DNA of 33,762 nt from an uncultured Clostridia bacterium (GTDB lineage Bacteria; Bacillota_A; Clostridia; TANB77; CAG-508): positions 1-33,762 of the forward strand of contig CANQLO010000017.1 of assembly GCA_947624715.1 (NCBI GenBank), in the 5' to 3' direction. The notes under the pieces were generated by a model. It worked only from the letters and a program-made list of their open reading frames with translations, ran no database searches and was not told the DNA's origin. Positions 24,204 to 33,000 of this stretch are shown piece by piece. A program made the translations under genes and the position numbers. Each line of letters starts with the position of its first letter. Positions within the stretch are counted from its first letter, which is position 1.

Positions 24204-25703
24204 ATGAAAAGATATATTTGTAGAATTTTAATAATTCTTATAATGCTTGTATTGGCTGTAAATACTGTTGACATAACACAGAACATTGCAGCAACTTACA
24301 GTTTTAGTTTTACAGGACCAACTCAAGCAAGTAATGGAGATACATTAACATATACCATTACAGCAAATGGACTTACAGGAAATGTAAAGTTGAGTGGAAG
24401 TAATGTCACTTTAAGTGCAAATCAAACTTGGGTTGAGAGAAATTCAGTAACTATAACAGCCAAGGTAACTGGATTTCCAGCATCAGTAACAGCAACGCCA
24501 GTGGAACTTACTGATAATGAATATAATATAGTATCACTCTCACCAAGAACAATAAATATAAGTGAAAAGCAAACAACAGTAACACCTCCGCCTGTAACAC
24601 AACCTACAGTACCAGAAACTAATACTGGTAATCAAGGACAGGCAAGTAGCGGAGGACAGTCGAACGGTGGAGGAGAGACAAGTAATGGAGGTCAAACAAA
24701 TAGCGGAGGGCAGACATCAAACCAAGGTGGAACAGTCAACCAAGGGCAAAGTTCAAATAATAGCAATCCACAAACAAATAATAAAGGAACTAACCAATCG
24801 CAAACAACAAGACCGCAAACTAATAGCCAAACAAATAATCAAAATCAAAACACAACTAAATCAAGTAATAATTATTTAAAAAATTTGCAAATAAATATTG
24901 GAACTTTAACACCTGAATTTTATAGAGAAACTTATGAATATACAGTTGATAATATAATTGAAGATGATATAGAAATTTCAGCAGAAGCAGAAGATGAAAA
25001 GGCAATAATAAACGGAATAGGAACAATAGCACTAACTGGAGGGGAAAATAGAATTAATATAGAGGTTATTGCTGAAAATGAACAAACAAGAACTTATACA
25101 ATAGTTGTTAATAAACTAGAAGAAGTAGTAGAATCAGATGTAAGACTACAAAGCTTGCAAATTCAAACAATAAATGAAAATAATTTATTTGAAGATTTAG
25201 ACATTGGTTTTAATAGAGAAAAATTAAATTATGAAACAACAGTTGAAGATAATGTAACAGATCTAAATGTATTAGCAACAGTAGGCAGAGAAGGTATAAT
25301 AGTAGATGTGAAAGGAGATAAGAATTTAAAAGAAGGTGAAAATACAGTTACTATTACACTAACAAATCAAAATAGTAATAGTTCTGAGATAAATAATGAA
25401 ATTGTAAATGACGAAGCTGAAAATAGTGAAATTAATAATGACGAAACTGAAAACAGTGAAATTAATAATGACGAAACTGAAAATAGTGAAATTAGAAATG
25501 ACGAAAATAGCACAGATGAAGAAAAAACAGTAGAAAAAACAATATACACCATAAAAGTCAACAGGAAAGCTAAGCCAATAGTTGAGGTATCATCTAGTAG
25601 AATATCAAACAATAAAATTATAGCAGGAATTATATTATTATTACTAGTTATAGGATTAATAATAATTGCTGTTGGAACACATATAAGAAAAAATAAAAAG
25701 TAA
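24204..25703 (+). CDS. Membrane-anchored cadherin-like beta-sandwich protein (module copy 1 partner)
   Basis: The ATG directly follows the stop of the glucosaminidase gene, so translation is coupled. The 499-residue product has a signal peptide (1-30), a beta-rich Ig-like N-terminal domain (about 31-120), a Gly/Asn/Gln/Ser/Thr linker (about 122-220), and two cadherin-like beta-sandwich repeats (PF12733 pattern: YLKNLQINIGTLTPEF, then NRINIEVIAENEQTRTYTI). The second repeat is interrupted by acidic tandem repeats. A single C-terminal transmembrane helix (about 467-490) ends in HIRKNKK. It is thus anchored in the membrane and faces outward. I infer that it holds or guides the glucosaminidase; the N-terminal domain is a candidate receptor for the dockerin-like end, though it does not look like a standard cohesin. 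Confidence 0.8.
   Translation: MKRYICRILIILIMLVLAVNTVDITQNIAATYSFSFTGPTQASNGDTLTYTITANGLTGNVKLSGSNVTLSANQTWVERNSVTITAKVTGFPASVTATPVELTDNEYNIVSLSPRTINISEKQTTVTPPPVTQPTVPETNTGNQGQASSGGQSNGGGETSNGGQTNSGGQTSNQGGTVNQGQSSNNSNPQTNNKGTNQSQTTRPQTNSQTNNQNQNTTKSSNNYLKNLQINIGTLTPEFYRETYEYTVDNIIEDDIEISAEAEDEKAIINGIGTIALTGGENRINIEVIAENEQTRTYTIVVNKLEEVVESDVRLQSLQIQTINENNLFEDLDIGFNREKLNYETTVEDNVTDLNVLATVGREGIIVDVKGDKNLKEGENTVTITLTNQNSNSSEINNEIVNDEAENSEINNDETENSEINNDETENSEIRNDENSTDEEKTVEKTIYTIKVNRKAKPIVEVSSSRISNNKIIAGIILLLLVIGLIIIAVGTHIRKNKK
25411..25500 (+). repeat. Three 30-bp coding repeats
   Basis: Units at 25411, 25441 and 25471 differ at only a few bases. They encode the acidic 10-residue motif DETENSEINN, inserted into the second beta-sandwich domain. 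Confidence 0.95.
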
Positions 25704-25749
25704 AGTTTTAAATTTAACAAAAAAATTGAAAATTTAACAATATTGTAAC

Positions 25750-25792
25750 AAATACTCATATTGCTAGTAAATATAGTAATATGAGTATTTTT
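25750..25792 (+). terminator. Terminator between the two module copies
   Basis: A 13-bp perfect stem (25750-25762 with 25778-25790, AAATACTCATATT) encloses a 15-nt loop and ends in TTTTT. Confidence 0.85.
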
Positions 25793-25828
25793 GTGGAAAA
25801 ATATAAAAAATTTTCCATTATTTCTAAC

Positions 25829-25857
25829 TTGACTTAAAATATTCATAATGATACAAT
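25829..25857 (+). promoter_or_regulatory. Promoter of module copy 2
   Basis: TTGACT (25829-25834), a 17-bp spacer and TACAAT (25852-25857), 43 bp before the start codon. Confidence 0.75.
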
Positions 25858-25899
25858 ACAAAATAGGATAATATACGACAAAAAACGGAGGATAAAAAG

Positions 25900-28053
25900 T
25901 TGATAAAAGTAAAAAATAGTTTAAAAAAGTTAGTGTCCATAATATTATTATTTGTAATGCTATTTAGTATGCTAGGAGCATTTACAAACATTAGTAAGGC
26001 AGACTCTTATAGATATACATATGATGGTTATAATTTAGATACAAATGCATTTCCAGGTTTTAAGGAAAGATTAGATGCAATAAAAGCAGCACATCCAAAC
26101 TGGAATATAATAATTATGGATACAGGATTAGATTGGAACCAAGTGATTTTAGCTGAAAGCTCAATTACAGGAGGAGGTAGTCCATATTCTTTGATTCAAG
26201 GAAAATCAGGAGCATGGATTTGTTCTACTTGTGGTAGTAGATCTTATGACAATGGTTCATGGTATCATGCATCAGAAGCAACAATAAGATATTATATGGA
26301 TCCAAGAAATTGGATGGATCCTAATAGTTCAACAATTCTACAATTTTTACAAACAGGTTGGATAGAAACATCAAATGATGATGTTTACAATGCAATAAAA
26401 GGAACATTTTTGGATTGGGATGGCTTAGGCTGGGAAAATGCAGTAGCTATAAATAATGCTTCAAGAAATAATAATGCTAACCCACTATATGTTGTTGCGA
26501 GAATTTTACAAGAACAAGGAGTTAATGGAAGCGGTACATATAGGATGTACTCTGATGGAGTATATTATTATAATATATTTAATATAGGAGCAACTGGTAA
26601 TGGCTCTGGAAATATTATTGCGAATGCATTAGCAAAAGCAAAAGCTAAAGGATGGGATACATTAGAGAAAAGTATAGCAGGAGGAATACAATTCCTATAT
26701 GCTGAATATATTAACCAAAAGCAAAATACAATATATTTAAATAAATTTGATGTTGAAGATTATGGAGGACTATATTCACATCAATATATGCAAAACATAG
26801 AAGCACCAAAAAGTGAAGCTTCGATATTATATAGTAAAATAAAGGATACAGGATTATTAAATCAAGGATTAACATTTGTAATACCACTATATAGAAATAT
26901 GCCTGTTGCAGCAAGCGCATCACCTGCTACAATGGGAGAAACTAGACCTAAAAACATAAGAGTTAAAGCAGGACATAGTGATATAAATGTAAGAGAGGCA
27001 AGAAATACATCAAGCAGAATTATAACAACAATAAAAAATAGTGATGTAATCGTACTTTCAGTAGAAAGATATGGAGATGGCTGGCATAAGATAGTATTAG
27101 TAGACGGTACTGTTGGATACATATATTTTGATACAAAATATTTTGAAGAAATAGACGATATAACAAATTGTAGTGAAAGTGTAATAGTAGTTGGAAATGA
27201 TGTTAATTTAAGGTCAGGTCCAGGATCTAGTCAAGCTATAATAACAACTTTAACATATGGACAACAAATGACAAGAATAGATAATTCAGGAAGATATAAT
27301 ATAGAAGGAATGATTTGGGATAGAGTGAAGCTATCTGATGGAACACAAGGATTTGTATCAAGAAACTATTTACAATTATCAGTAGATTCAAATAATATAT
27401 TTACAATAAAAGCAGATGGTGGATTATATCTACGTGAAACTCCAGCAGGAAATGCAATTCGTTTATTACTAGATGGAACTCAAGTTACAAGAACAGAAAT
27501 TGGAACAGAACAAATAAATGGATATTACTGGGATAAAGTAACAACACCAGATGGAGCAATAGGATATGTTGCAAGGTCATATTTAAGAGATAAAAATGGA
27601 AGTCCAGCAGAAGGAAATGTAGTACAACCACAAGCACCAGAAGTACCAAAAGAACCTTTATTAAAAACAGAAAAAAATGATGAAAGCAAAACAGTTAAGG
27701 CAGAGCCAGATGTTTCAGTTGAGAGTTTAAAATCTGAATATGGAGAAAATTTAACAATAACAAAACCAGATGGAACGCCAGTTGAAAATGGAATAGTTGG
27801 AACAGGATATAAAATAAAAATAAATGACACAGAATATACAATCATAAAACTTGGAGATGTAAATGGAACAGGAACAGTTGACATACTAGACATGGCTCAT
27901 ATACAAAGAGATTTAACGGATTACCAAAAATTAGAAAACGAGTATAAAGAAGCAGCTAAGATTTCTTCAAAAGGAGGAGAAGAAATTAATATTATAGATA
28001 TGGCATTGATTAGAAGATATCTAACGGGAACACAAGATATAAAATTAAAATAA
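25900..28053 (+). CDS. Secreted glucosaminidase with three SH3b domains and dockerin-like C-terminus (module copy 2)
   Basis: This is a full-length paralogue (717 residues) of the gene at 22044. It has a signal peptide ending near NISKADS, a GH73-like domain with ARILQEQGVNG (probable catalytic Glu205), YYMDPRNWM and the same extra CxxC (Cys108, Cys111). There are three SH3b domains rather than two; the added one is about 497-565 (NIFTIKADGGLYLRETPAG). It lacks the Asn/Glu-rich spacer. The C-terminus has dockerin-like repeats beginning GDVNGTGTVDILDMA (Asp653), with loop residues different from copy 1. Translation starts at TTG 25900 behind CGGAGG. The partner gene follows after 15 bp. Likely extracellular, acting on peptidoglycan. 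Confidence 0.87.
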   Translation: MIKVKNSLKKLVSIILLFVMLFSMLGAFTNISKADSYRYTYDGYNLDTNAFPGFKERLDAIKAAHPNWNIIIMDTGLDWNQVILAESSITGGGSPYSLIQGKSGAWICSTCGSRSYDNGSWYHASEATIRYYMDPRNWMDPNSSTILQFLQTGWIETSNDDVYNAIKGTFLDWDGLGWENAVAINNASRNNNANPLYVVARILQEQGVNGSGTYRMYSDGVYYYNIFNIGATGNGSGNIIANALAKAKAKGWDTLEKSIAGGIQFLYAEYINQKQNTIYLNKFDVEDYGGLYSHQYMQNIEAPKSEASILYSKIKDTGLLNQGLTFVIPLYRNMPVAASASPATMGETRPKNIRVKAGHSDINVREARNTSSRIITTIKNSDVIVLSVERYGDGWHKIVLVDGTVGYIYFDTKYFEEIDDITNCSESVIVVGNDVNLRSGPGSSQAIITTLTYGQQMTRIDNSGRYNIEGMIWDRVKLSDGTQGFVSRNYLQLSVDSNNIFTIKADGGLYLRETPAGNAIRLLLDGTQVTRTEIGTEQINGYYWDKVTTPDGAIGYVARSYLRDKNGSPAEGNVVQPQAPEVPKEPLLKTEKNDESKTVKAEPDVSVESLKSEYGENLTITKPDGTPVENGIVGTGYKIKINDTEYTIIKLGDVNGTGTVDILDMAHIQRDLTDYQKLENEYKEAAKISSKGGEEINIIDMALIRRYLTGTQDIKLK

Positions 28054-28068
28054 AAGGAGAAAGATTAT

Positions 28069-29829
28069 ATGAAATTTAAATTTCAAAAGATATTAACATT
28101 ATCAATACTAATAGTATTAGCCTTTTTTACAATTCCATATAAAGTTTTTGCAGCTGCTGATGCCAGTATAACTGCAGATTCATATGATATTAAAGTAAAC
28201 CAGTCAACCTCAATACATGTTTCGGTATCTTCAGCAGAAACTTGGGAATTATCAGTATCAGCTTCCGGAGGTAATTTAAGTGGTACCTTAAAAGATGCAA
28301 ATTCAGTAACAGGAGGAACTTCTACTACAATAATCAATGCATCATTTTCAGCAAGTACACCAGGTTCATATACAATAACAGTATCAGGAACCGTTGCAAG
28401 TACTGAAGATGTTAATAATGAGGTAGCTAATCCTGTAGCAAAATCTATCACAATTAATGTTAGTGCAAACGAAGAACCACAAATACCATCTGAACAAGGA
28501 GGTAACACTAACCCAGATCCAGGAACAACAGACCCAAGCAGTGGTAATGAAACACCAAATCCACCATCAGGTGAAGAAAATAACAATGAACTTCCAGTAG
28601 AACAACCAACAACACCACCAACTCAGCCAGAGCCAGAACCAAAATCAAACAATAATTACTTAAAAAGTTTAACAGTAAGTCAAGGAACTTTAACACCTTC
28701 ATTTAGTAGAGAAAGAGAAGATTATACAATAGAATTTAAAGAAGACTTTGATTTTTCTACACTAGAAACAATAGACATATCAGCAACTGTAGAAAATAAT
28801 AAAGCAAAAGTTAATGGAACAGGAACAATAAATGTAAAAGAAGGCGAAAATGTTATAGAAGTCAATGTAATGGCAGAAGACCAAACTGTCAGAACATACA
28901 GAATTACATTCATAAAACCAGAGATAATTAAACAATCAGATTTAAGATTAAAGAGTTTGATTGTAAAGGCTATAGATGAAGAGGAAAAAAGTGAAGATGT
29001 TGAATTAGAACCAAAATTTGATACAGAAGTATTTAATTATAAATTAGATGTAAAAGATAATATAGAAAAATTACAAATTGATGCACAAGTAGAAAGAGAT
29101 GACATAATTGTTTCAACAGAAGGAGCAGACAAACTTCATTCAGGTAAAAATCTTATAAAAATTACTTTAACATCACCAACTGACGAAAATGTAAAATCAG
29201 TTTATCAAATTACAGCCACTAAAGAAAGAGCGATAGTAGCCTCAACAACCCCAACAGATGGTGTTATAAGTGCCGAAAATAGAACAAAGATTATAATTGG
29301 AATAGTTTTAGGAATAATAGCAATTTTGGCAATAATATTAATTGTGTTATTAGTAATAAATCATAAGAAAAATAAAAAAGAAGAAGCTGGAAATGAAGAA
29401 GATGAAACATATAACAAACTAAACAAAAAGAAAAATAAAAAAGAATTAGAAGAAAAGAAACAAAAGTTATTTGATTATGAAGAAGAAAAATCATATTTAA
29501 CAGACGAAAATCTTGAAAAATTAAGCGAAGAATATAAAGATGCAGTAAAAAATTTAGATAAAGAAGATTTAGGAAAAGAAGTAAAACACAAAATAATAGC
29601 AGACGAGATAGAAACAAAAGAAGATTCAAAAAATAAAAAATATGAAGAATTTGCTGATAACATGGATTATAATGAACAAAGTAAAAATAATAATCATGAC
29701 AAACTAGCAGAATTACTAGAAAGAAAAGAATATACTTCTTCAAAAGAACAAGAAGAAAAAGATGAAGGATCATTTGACAAAGAGAACTTTCTAGAAGATA
29801 TCAAAAATAAAAAAGGAAAACACTTTTAA
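28069..29829 (+). CDS. Membrane-anchored cadherin-like beta-sandwich protein with long cytoplasmic tail (module copy 2 partner)
   Basis: This is a paralogue of the gene at 24204, 586 residues. It has a signal peptide (1-28, ending VFAAAD), an Ig-like N-terminal domain (about 30-135), a Pro/Asn/Glu/Thr linker, and two cadherin-like beta-sandwich repeats (about 196-283 and 286-385; YLKSLTVSQGTLTPSF). A transmembrane helix lies at about 407-430 (IIIGIVLGIIAILAIILI). Unlike copy 1 it continues for about 155 charged, mostly helical residues inside the cell (KKNKKELEEKKQKLFDYEE and onward), which may bind a cytoplasmic partner. AAGGAGAA lies 8 bp before the ATG, and the gene is cotranscribed with the glucosaminidase. 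It may link an outside enzyme to an inside structure; this is inference. Confidence 0.8.
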   Translation: MKFKFQKILTLSILIVLAFFTIPYKVFAAADASITADSYDIKVNQSTSIHVSVSSAETWELSVSASGGNLSGTLKDANSVTGGTSTTIINASFSASTPGSYTITVSGTVASTEDVNNEVANPVAKSITINVSANEEPQIPSEQGGNTNPDPGTTDPSSGNETPNPPSGEENNNELPVEQPTTPPTQPEPEPKSNNNYLKSLTVSQGTLTPSFSREREDYTIEFKEDFDFSTLETIDISATVENNKAKVNGTGTINVKEGENVIEVNVMAEDQTVRTYRITFIKPEIIKQSDLRLKSLIVKAIDEEEKSEDVELEPKFDTEVFNYKLDVKDNIEKLQIDAQVERDDIIVSTEGADKLHSGKNLIKITLTSPTDENVKSVYQITATKERAIVASTTPTDGVISAENRTKIIIGIVLGIIAILAIILIVLLVINHKKNKKEEAGNEEDETYNKLNKKKNKKELEEKKQKLFDYEEEKSYLTDENLEKLSEEYKDAVKNLDKEDLGKEVKHKIIADEIETKEDSKNKKYEEFADNMDYNEQSKNNNHDKLAELLERKEYTSSKEQEEKDEGSFDKENFLEDIKNKKGKHF

Positions 29830-29855
29830 AATAATTAAATAAAGGAAAAATATTC

Positions 29856-30497
29856 ATGGATATAAATCAAATAACAAATAAAGAACAAAAATTGCAATTA
29901 GCAAAAAAAATAGCAGAGAAGGTTGATAACGGCCAAACTATAGGGTTTGGCTCGGGGTCAACCTCGTATTTATCTGCAATAGAAATAGGAAAAAAGATTA
30001 AAGAAAAAGGATTAAAAATAAAAGCAATACCAACATCAAAAGAAATTGAAGATGTATGCAAGCAATATGGGATAGAAATAGGGAATTTGCTTGAAGATGA
30101 AATAGATTGGTCATTTGATGGAGCAGATGAAGTTGACTCAAATAAAAATTTAATTAAAGGAATGGGTGCAGCGATGTTTAAAGAAAAGTTAAATATGCTA
30201 AACTCACCAATTACATATATATTAGTAGATGAATCAAAATTTGTGGACAAGCTAGGAGAAAAACACCCAGTACCAGTAGAAGTATTTCCATCTGCATTAA
30301 AATATGTTTCAAATGAACTAAAAAAATTAGGAGCATTAGAAACAGTATTTAGAGGAATGACAGAAAATCAAAACTCTATTTTAGATACAAGATTTGAAAA
30401 CATTGATGAAAGCCTAGAAAAGAAAATAAAACAAATACCAGGAGTAATAGAATCAGGGTTATTTATAGGTTATAATGTGGAGGTTATAAAAAATTGA
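29856..30497 (+). CDS. rpiA: Ribose-5-phosphate isomerase A
   Basis: RpiA interconverts ribose 5-phosphate and ribulose 5-phosphate in the pentose phosphate pathway, in the cytoplasm. The 213-residue protein has all family motifs: GFGSGSTSYL, the acidic loop DGADEVD at 88-94, KGMGAAMFKEK, and the region ILVDESKFVDKLGEKHPVPVEVFP with the catalytic glutamate. AAAGGAA lies before the ATG, 26 bp after the stop of the preceding gene. The stop TGA overlaps the TTG start of the glycosyltransferase gene, so these genes are translationally coupled despite different pathways. Confidence 0.96.
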   Translation: MDINQITNKEQKLQLAKKIAEKVDNGQTIGFGSGSTSYLSAIEIGKKIKEKGLKIKAIPTSKEIEDVCKQYGIEIGNLLEDEIDWSFDGADEVDSNKNLIKGMGAAMFKEKLNMLNSPITYILVDESKFVDKLGEKHPVPVEVFPSALKYVSNELKKLGALETVFRGMTENQNSILDTRFENIDESLEKKIKQIPGVIESGLFIGYNVEVIKN

Positions 30498-31570
30498 AAA
30501 AGATATTATTCTCAGCATACTCTTTAGATGTTGGAGGGATAGAAACAGCTTTAGTAACACTGCTTAAAGAATTAGAAAGTAAGTATGAAATAACTTTAGT
30601 CCTTGAAAAAAAACAAGGAATATTTCTAAAAGAAATTCCTAAGAATATAAATATAATAACTTATACACCAAATGAAAATAAAAATGTAATAATAAGAAAG
30701 ATATGCAATTATTTAAAACAATTAAAATTTAAATTAAAATATAAAAATAAATTTTATTTTGCAGGTTGCTTTGCCACTTATAGCTATCCTGCATCATTTG
30801 TTGCAAGGGCAGCTAGCAAAAATTCTGCTTTATGGATACACAACAATTATCTAGATTTTTATAATAATGACATTGCCCAATATAGAGAATTTTTTCATGA
30901 TTTAAAAATAGATGAATTTAAAAAGATAGTCTTTGTATCTAATATAGATAAGCAGGTATTTATTGCACAATTTCCTGAGTATGTAAAAAAAGCAATCAGT
31001 TGCAATAATTTAATTGATTATAAAAAAATATTGGATTTATCAAAAGAAAAGGTTGAAGACTTTAAAAAAGAAAATATTACAACTTTTATAAATATTGGTA
31101 GACATGATGAAAAGCAAAAAAAATTAAGTAGAATTATAGAAGCAACCAAAAAACTTAACAAAGAAGGCTATAAGTTTAAAGTTGTTTTTGTTGGTACAGG
31201 AACAGCTACAAAAACATATAAAGAACTTGCTAAAAATATAAGAAACATTGAATTTTTAGGAATAAAACAAAATCCATATCCATATTTAAAAAACAGTGAT
31301 GCAATGATTGTGTCATCTGATTTTGAGGGATACCCTGTTGTATTTGTAGAAGCTAAAATATTAGAAGTACCAATTATAACAACAGATATTTCTGATAGTA
31401 AGAAAGATATTGATAAAAAATATGGATTGGTAGTCGAAAAAAGCAAAAAGGGTATATATAATGGAATGAAAGAATTTCTAGATAAAGGTTTTACAACAGA
31501 AAAATTTAATCCACAAGAATATAATGAAGAAATACTAAAAAAATTAGAAAGGATAATAAACAATGATTAG
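30494..31570 (+). CDS. Family 4 glycosyltransferase
   Basis: The 358-residue protein has the GT-B fold: N-terminal acceptor domain with DVGGIETALVTLLKEL, then the donor domain with NIGRHDEKQKKLSRII, VGTGTATKTYKEL, FLGIKQNPYPYL and the nucleotide-sugar site SSDFEGYPVVFVEA. Such enzymes build surface polysaccharides or glycolipids; sugar and acceptor are unknown. The start is TTG 30494, overlapping the rpiA stop and placed by GGAGGTT 7 bp upstream. Its end overlaps the next glycosyltransferase gene by 8 bp. The pair probably works on one glycan. Confidence 0.9.
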   Translation: MKKILFSAYSLDVGGIETALVTLLKELESKYEITLVLEKKQGIFLKEIPKNINIITYTPNENKNVIIRKICNYLKQLKFKLKYKNKFYFAGCFATYSYPASFVARAASKNSALWIHNNYLDFYNNDIAQYREFFHDLKIDEFKKIVFVSNIDKQVFIAQFPEYVKKAISCNNLIDYKKILDLSKEKVEDFKKENITTFINIGRHDEKQKKLSRIIEATKKLNKEGYKFKVVFVGTGTATKTYKELAKNIRNIEFLGIKQNPYPYLKNSDAMIVSSDFEGYPVVFVEAKILEVPIITTDISDSKKDIDKKYGLVVEKSKKGIYNGMKEFLDKGFTTEKFNPQEYNEEILKKLERIINND

Positions 31571-32489
31571 TTTTATAGTTCCAGCTTACAATGCAGAGAA
31601 AACATTAGAAAGAGCAATTAAATCAATCATAAATCAAAAAGATAATAAATTTGATTATGAAATAATTATTGTAAATGATGGATCAACTGATAAAACAAAA
31701 GAAGTTGCTAAACAAATAATTGAACAATATAGTAAAACAAACAATAATATATATTATATTGAACAAGAAAATGGAGGACCTTCTAAAGCAAGAAATACAG
31801 GAACAGAAAACTCAAAAGGAGATTATATAATATTTGTAGATAGTGATGATTATATATCAGATACTCTTCTAAAAGATATAGAAGAACATATAAATAAAGG
31901 TATAGAACTAATAAAGTGGAATCCAATTTTCGTAACAGAAGATGGACAAGAAGTAGGAAGAGAACCATGCTATCCATTTGATGTAATGACAGGCATTGAA
32001 GCATTTAATTATTTATATGGAAGAGACAAGATAATATCAACTCCATGTACTTATGCAATAAAAAGGACAATAGCCCCAATATTTCCAGAAGGAAGATATC
32101 ATGAAGATTTTGCTGTAATGCCATTTATAATATTAAAAGCAAAAACAATGGTATTTATAGATAAAAATGAATATTATTATGTACAAACTAATAATAGTAT
32201 AATGAGAAATGCAGATTTGAAGAAACAAAGAAAAAAGTTAGAAGATTTATTATATATTTCTGAAGAAATGGTAAAACAATCCGAAGAATTTAAGCTAGAT
32301 AAATATACACAAGAAAATTTAAGCATATTTATAACAAATTCTTTATTAGCTGTTTTGTCAGATTTGAGTGGTGAGAATAAAAAGTATTATGAATCAGAAT
32401 TAAAGAAAAGAAAAATATCGAAAAATATAAAGATAAGAAATCCAAAGCAATTAGCAAAAAAAATTCTACTAAAAATAAAAGGCTTTTAG
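31563..32489 (+). CDS. Family 2 glycosyltransferase
   Basis: The 308-residue protein has the GT-A fold: FIVPAYNAEKTLERAIKSI at the N-terminus, VNDGSTDKT, NGGPSKARNTG and the metal motif DSDD at 93-96 (Asp93 and Asp95 as DxD). Later RYHEDFAVMPF supplies the probable catalytic acid. No membrane helix is seen, so it is cytoplasmic or membrane-peripheral. It overlaps the GT4 gene by 8 bp and ends the rpiA-GT4-GT2 operon. Likely substrates are a nucleotide sugar and a lipid-linked glycan; specificity is not visible. Confidence 0.92.
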   Translation: MISFIVPAYNAEKTLERAIKSIINQKDNKFDYEIIIVNDGSTDKTKEVAKQIIEQYSKTNNNIYYIEQENGGPSKARNTGTENSKGDYIIFVDSDDYISDTLLKDIEEHINKGIELIKWNPIFVTEDGQEVGREPCYPFDVMTGIEAFNYLYGRDKIISTPCTYAIKRTIAPIFPEGRYHEDFAVMPFIILKAKTMVFIDKNEYYYVQTNNSIMRNADLKKQRKKLEDLLYISEEMVKQSEEFKLDKYTQENLSIFITNSLLAVLSDLSGENKKYYESELKKRKISKNIKIRNPKQLAKKILLKIKGF

Positions 32490-32546
32490 TTTGTAATCAC
32501 ATTTTTAAAATAAATTTATGAAATTGTGGTAAAGAATTGATTTTAG

Positions 32547-32555
32547 TGATATAAT
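32547..32555 (+). promoter_or_regulatory. Extended -10 promoter of the HEPN/MNT pair
   Basis: TGATATAAT contains a perfect TATAAT (32550-32555) with the TGN extension. A clear -35 is missing. Confidence 0.5.
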
Positions 32556-32595
32556 AAAATTATATTAACTTAATATATTGAAAGTGTGGAAGTTT

Positions 32596-33000
32596 ATGAA
32601 TAATATAGATTTAATGAATTATTGGATTGAAAGTGCTAATGAAGATTATAATGTAATGAATATATTATTTAGTAATAAGAAAAATAATTATTGCTTGTTC
32701 TTTGGACAAATGGTAATTGAAAAGATATTAAAAGCATTATATGCAAAAAATAACAAAGAGACACCATATGCACCAAAGACACACGATTTATTATACTTGG
32801 CAGAAAAAATAAATTTAGAATTAACAGAAGAACAAGAAGCAATTTTAAATGAAATAACGACATTTAATTTAAGTACAAGATATGATGATTATAAAAGAGC
32901 ATTTTATAATAAATGTACTGATAAATATACTGAAGAACAAATGATTAAAATAAAGGAGGTAAAATTATGGTTGGAAAAAATGTTAAAAGAAGAAATTTAA
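32596..33000 (+). CDS. HEPN-domain protein
   Basis: The 134-residue helical protein has the HEPN (PF05168-like) pattern: YWIESANEDYNVM, LFFGQMVIEKILKALYAK, KTHDLLYLAE and LSTRYDDYKRAFY. The ATG at 32596 is preferred to a TTG at 32578 because a GTGGAAG ribosome binding site lies between them. It overlaps the nucleotidyltransferase gene by 34 bp. In HEPN/MNT toxin-antitoxin pairs the HEPN protein is an RNase with R-x4-6-H; I see no such motif here, so it may be a non-nuclease member that binds nucleotides or the MNT partner. Confidence 0.83.
   Translation: MNNIDLMNYWIESANEDYNVMNILFSNKKNNYCLFFGQMVIEKILKALYAKNNKETPYAPKTHDLLYLAEKINLELTEEQEAILNEITTFNLSTRYDDYKRAFYNKCTDKYTEEQMIKIKEVKLWLEKMLKEEI

Noticed and set aside
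24204..24560. Classical cohesin domain in the membrane partner
   Set aside because: The N-terminal domain is about 90-100 residues, shorter than the roughly 140-residue cohesin, and I see no cohesin motif; a receptor role stays a hypothesis.
29291..29773. Long minus-strand open frames in the 28-30 kb region and elsewhere
   Set aside because: They are antisense shadows of AT-rich Lys/Glu/Asn-rich genes, rich in Leu/Phe/Ser, without ribosome binding sites or recognisable domains.
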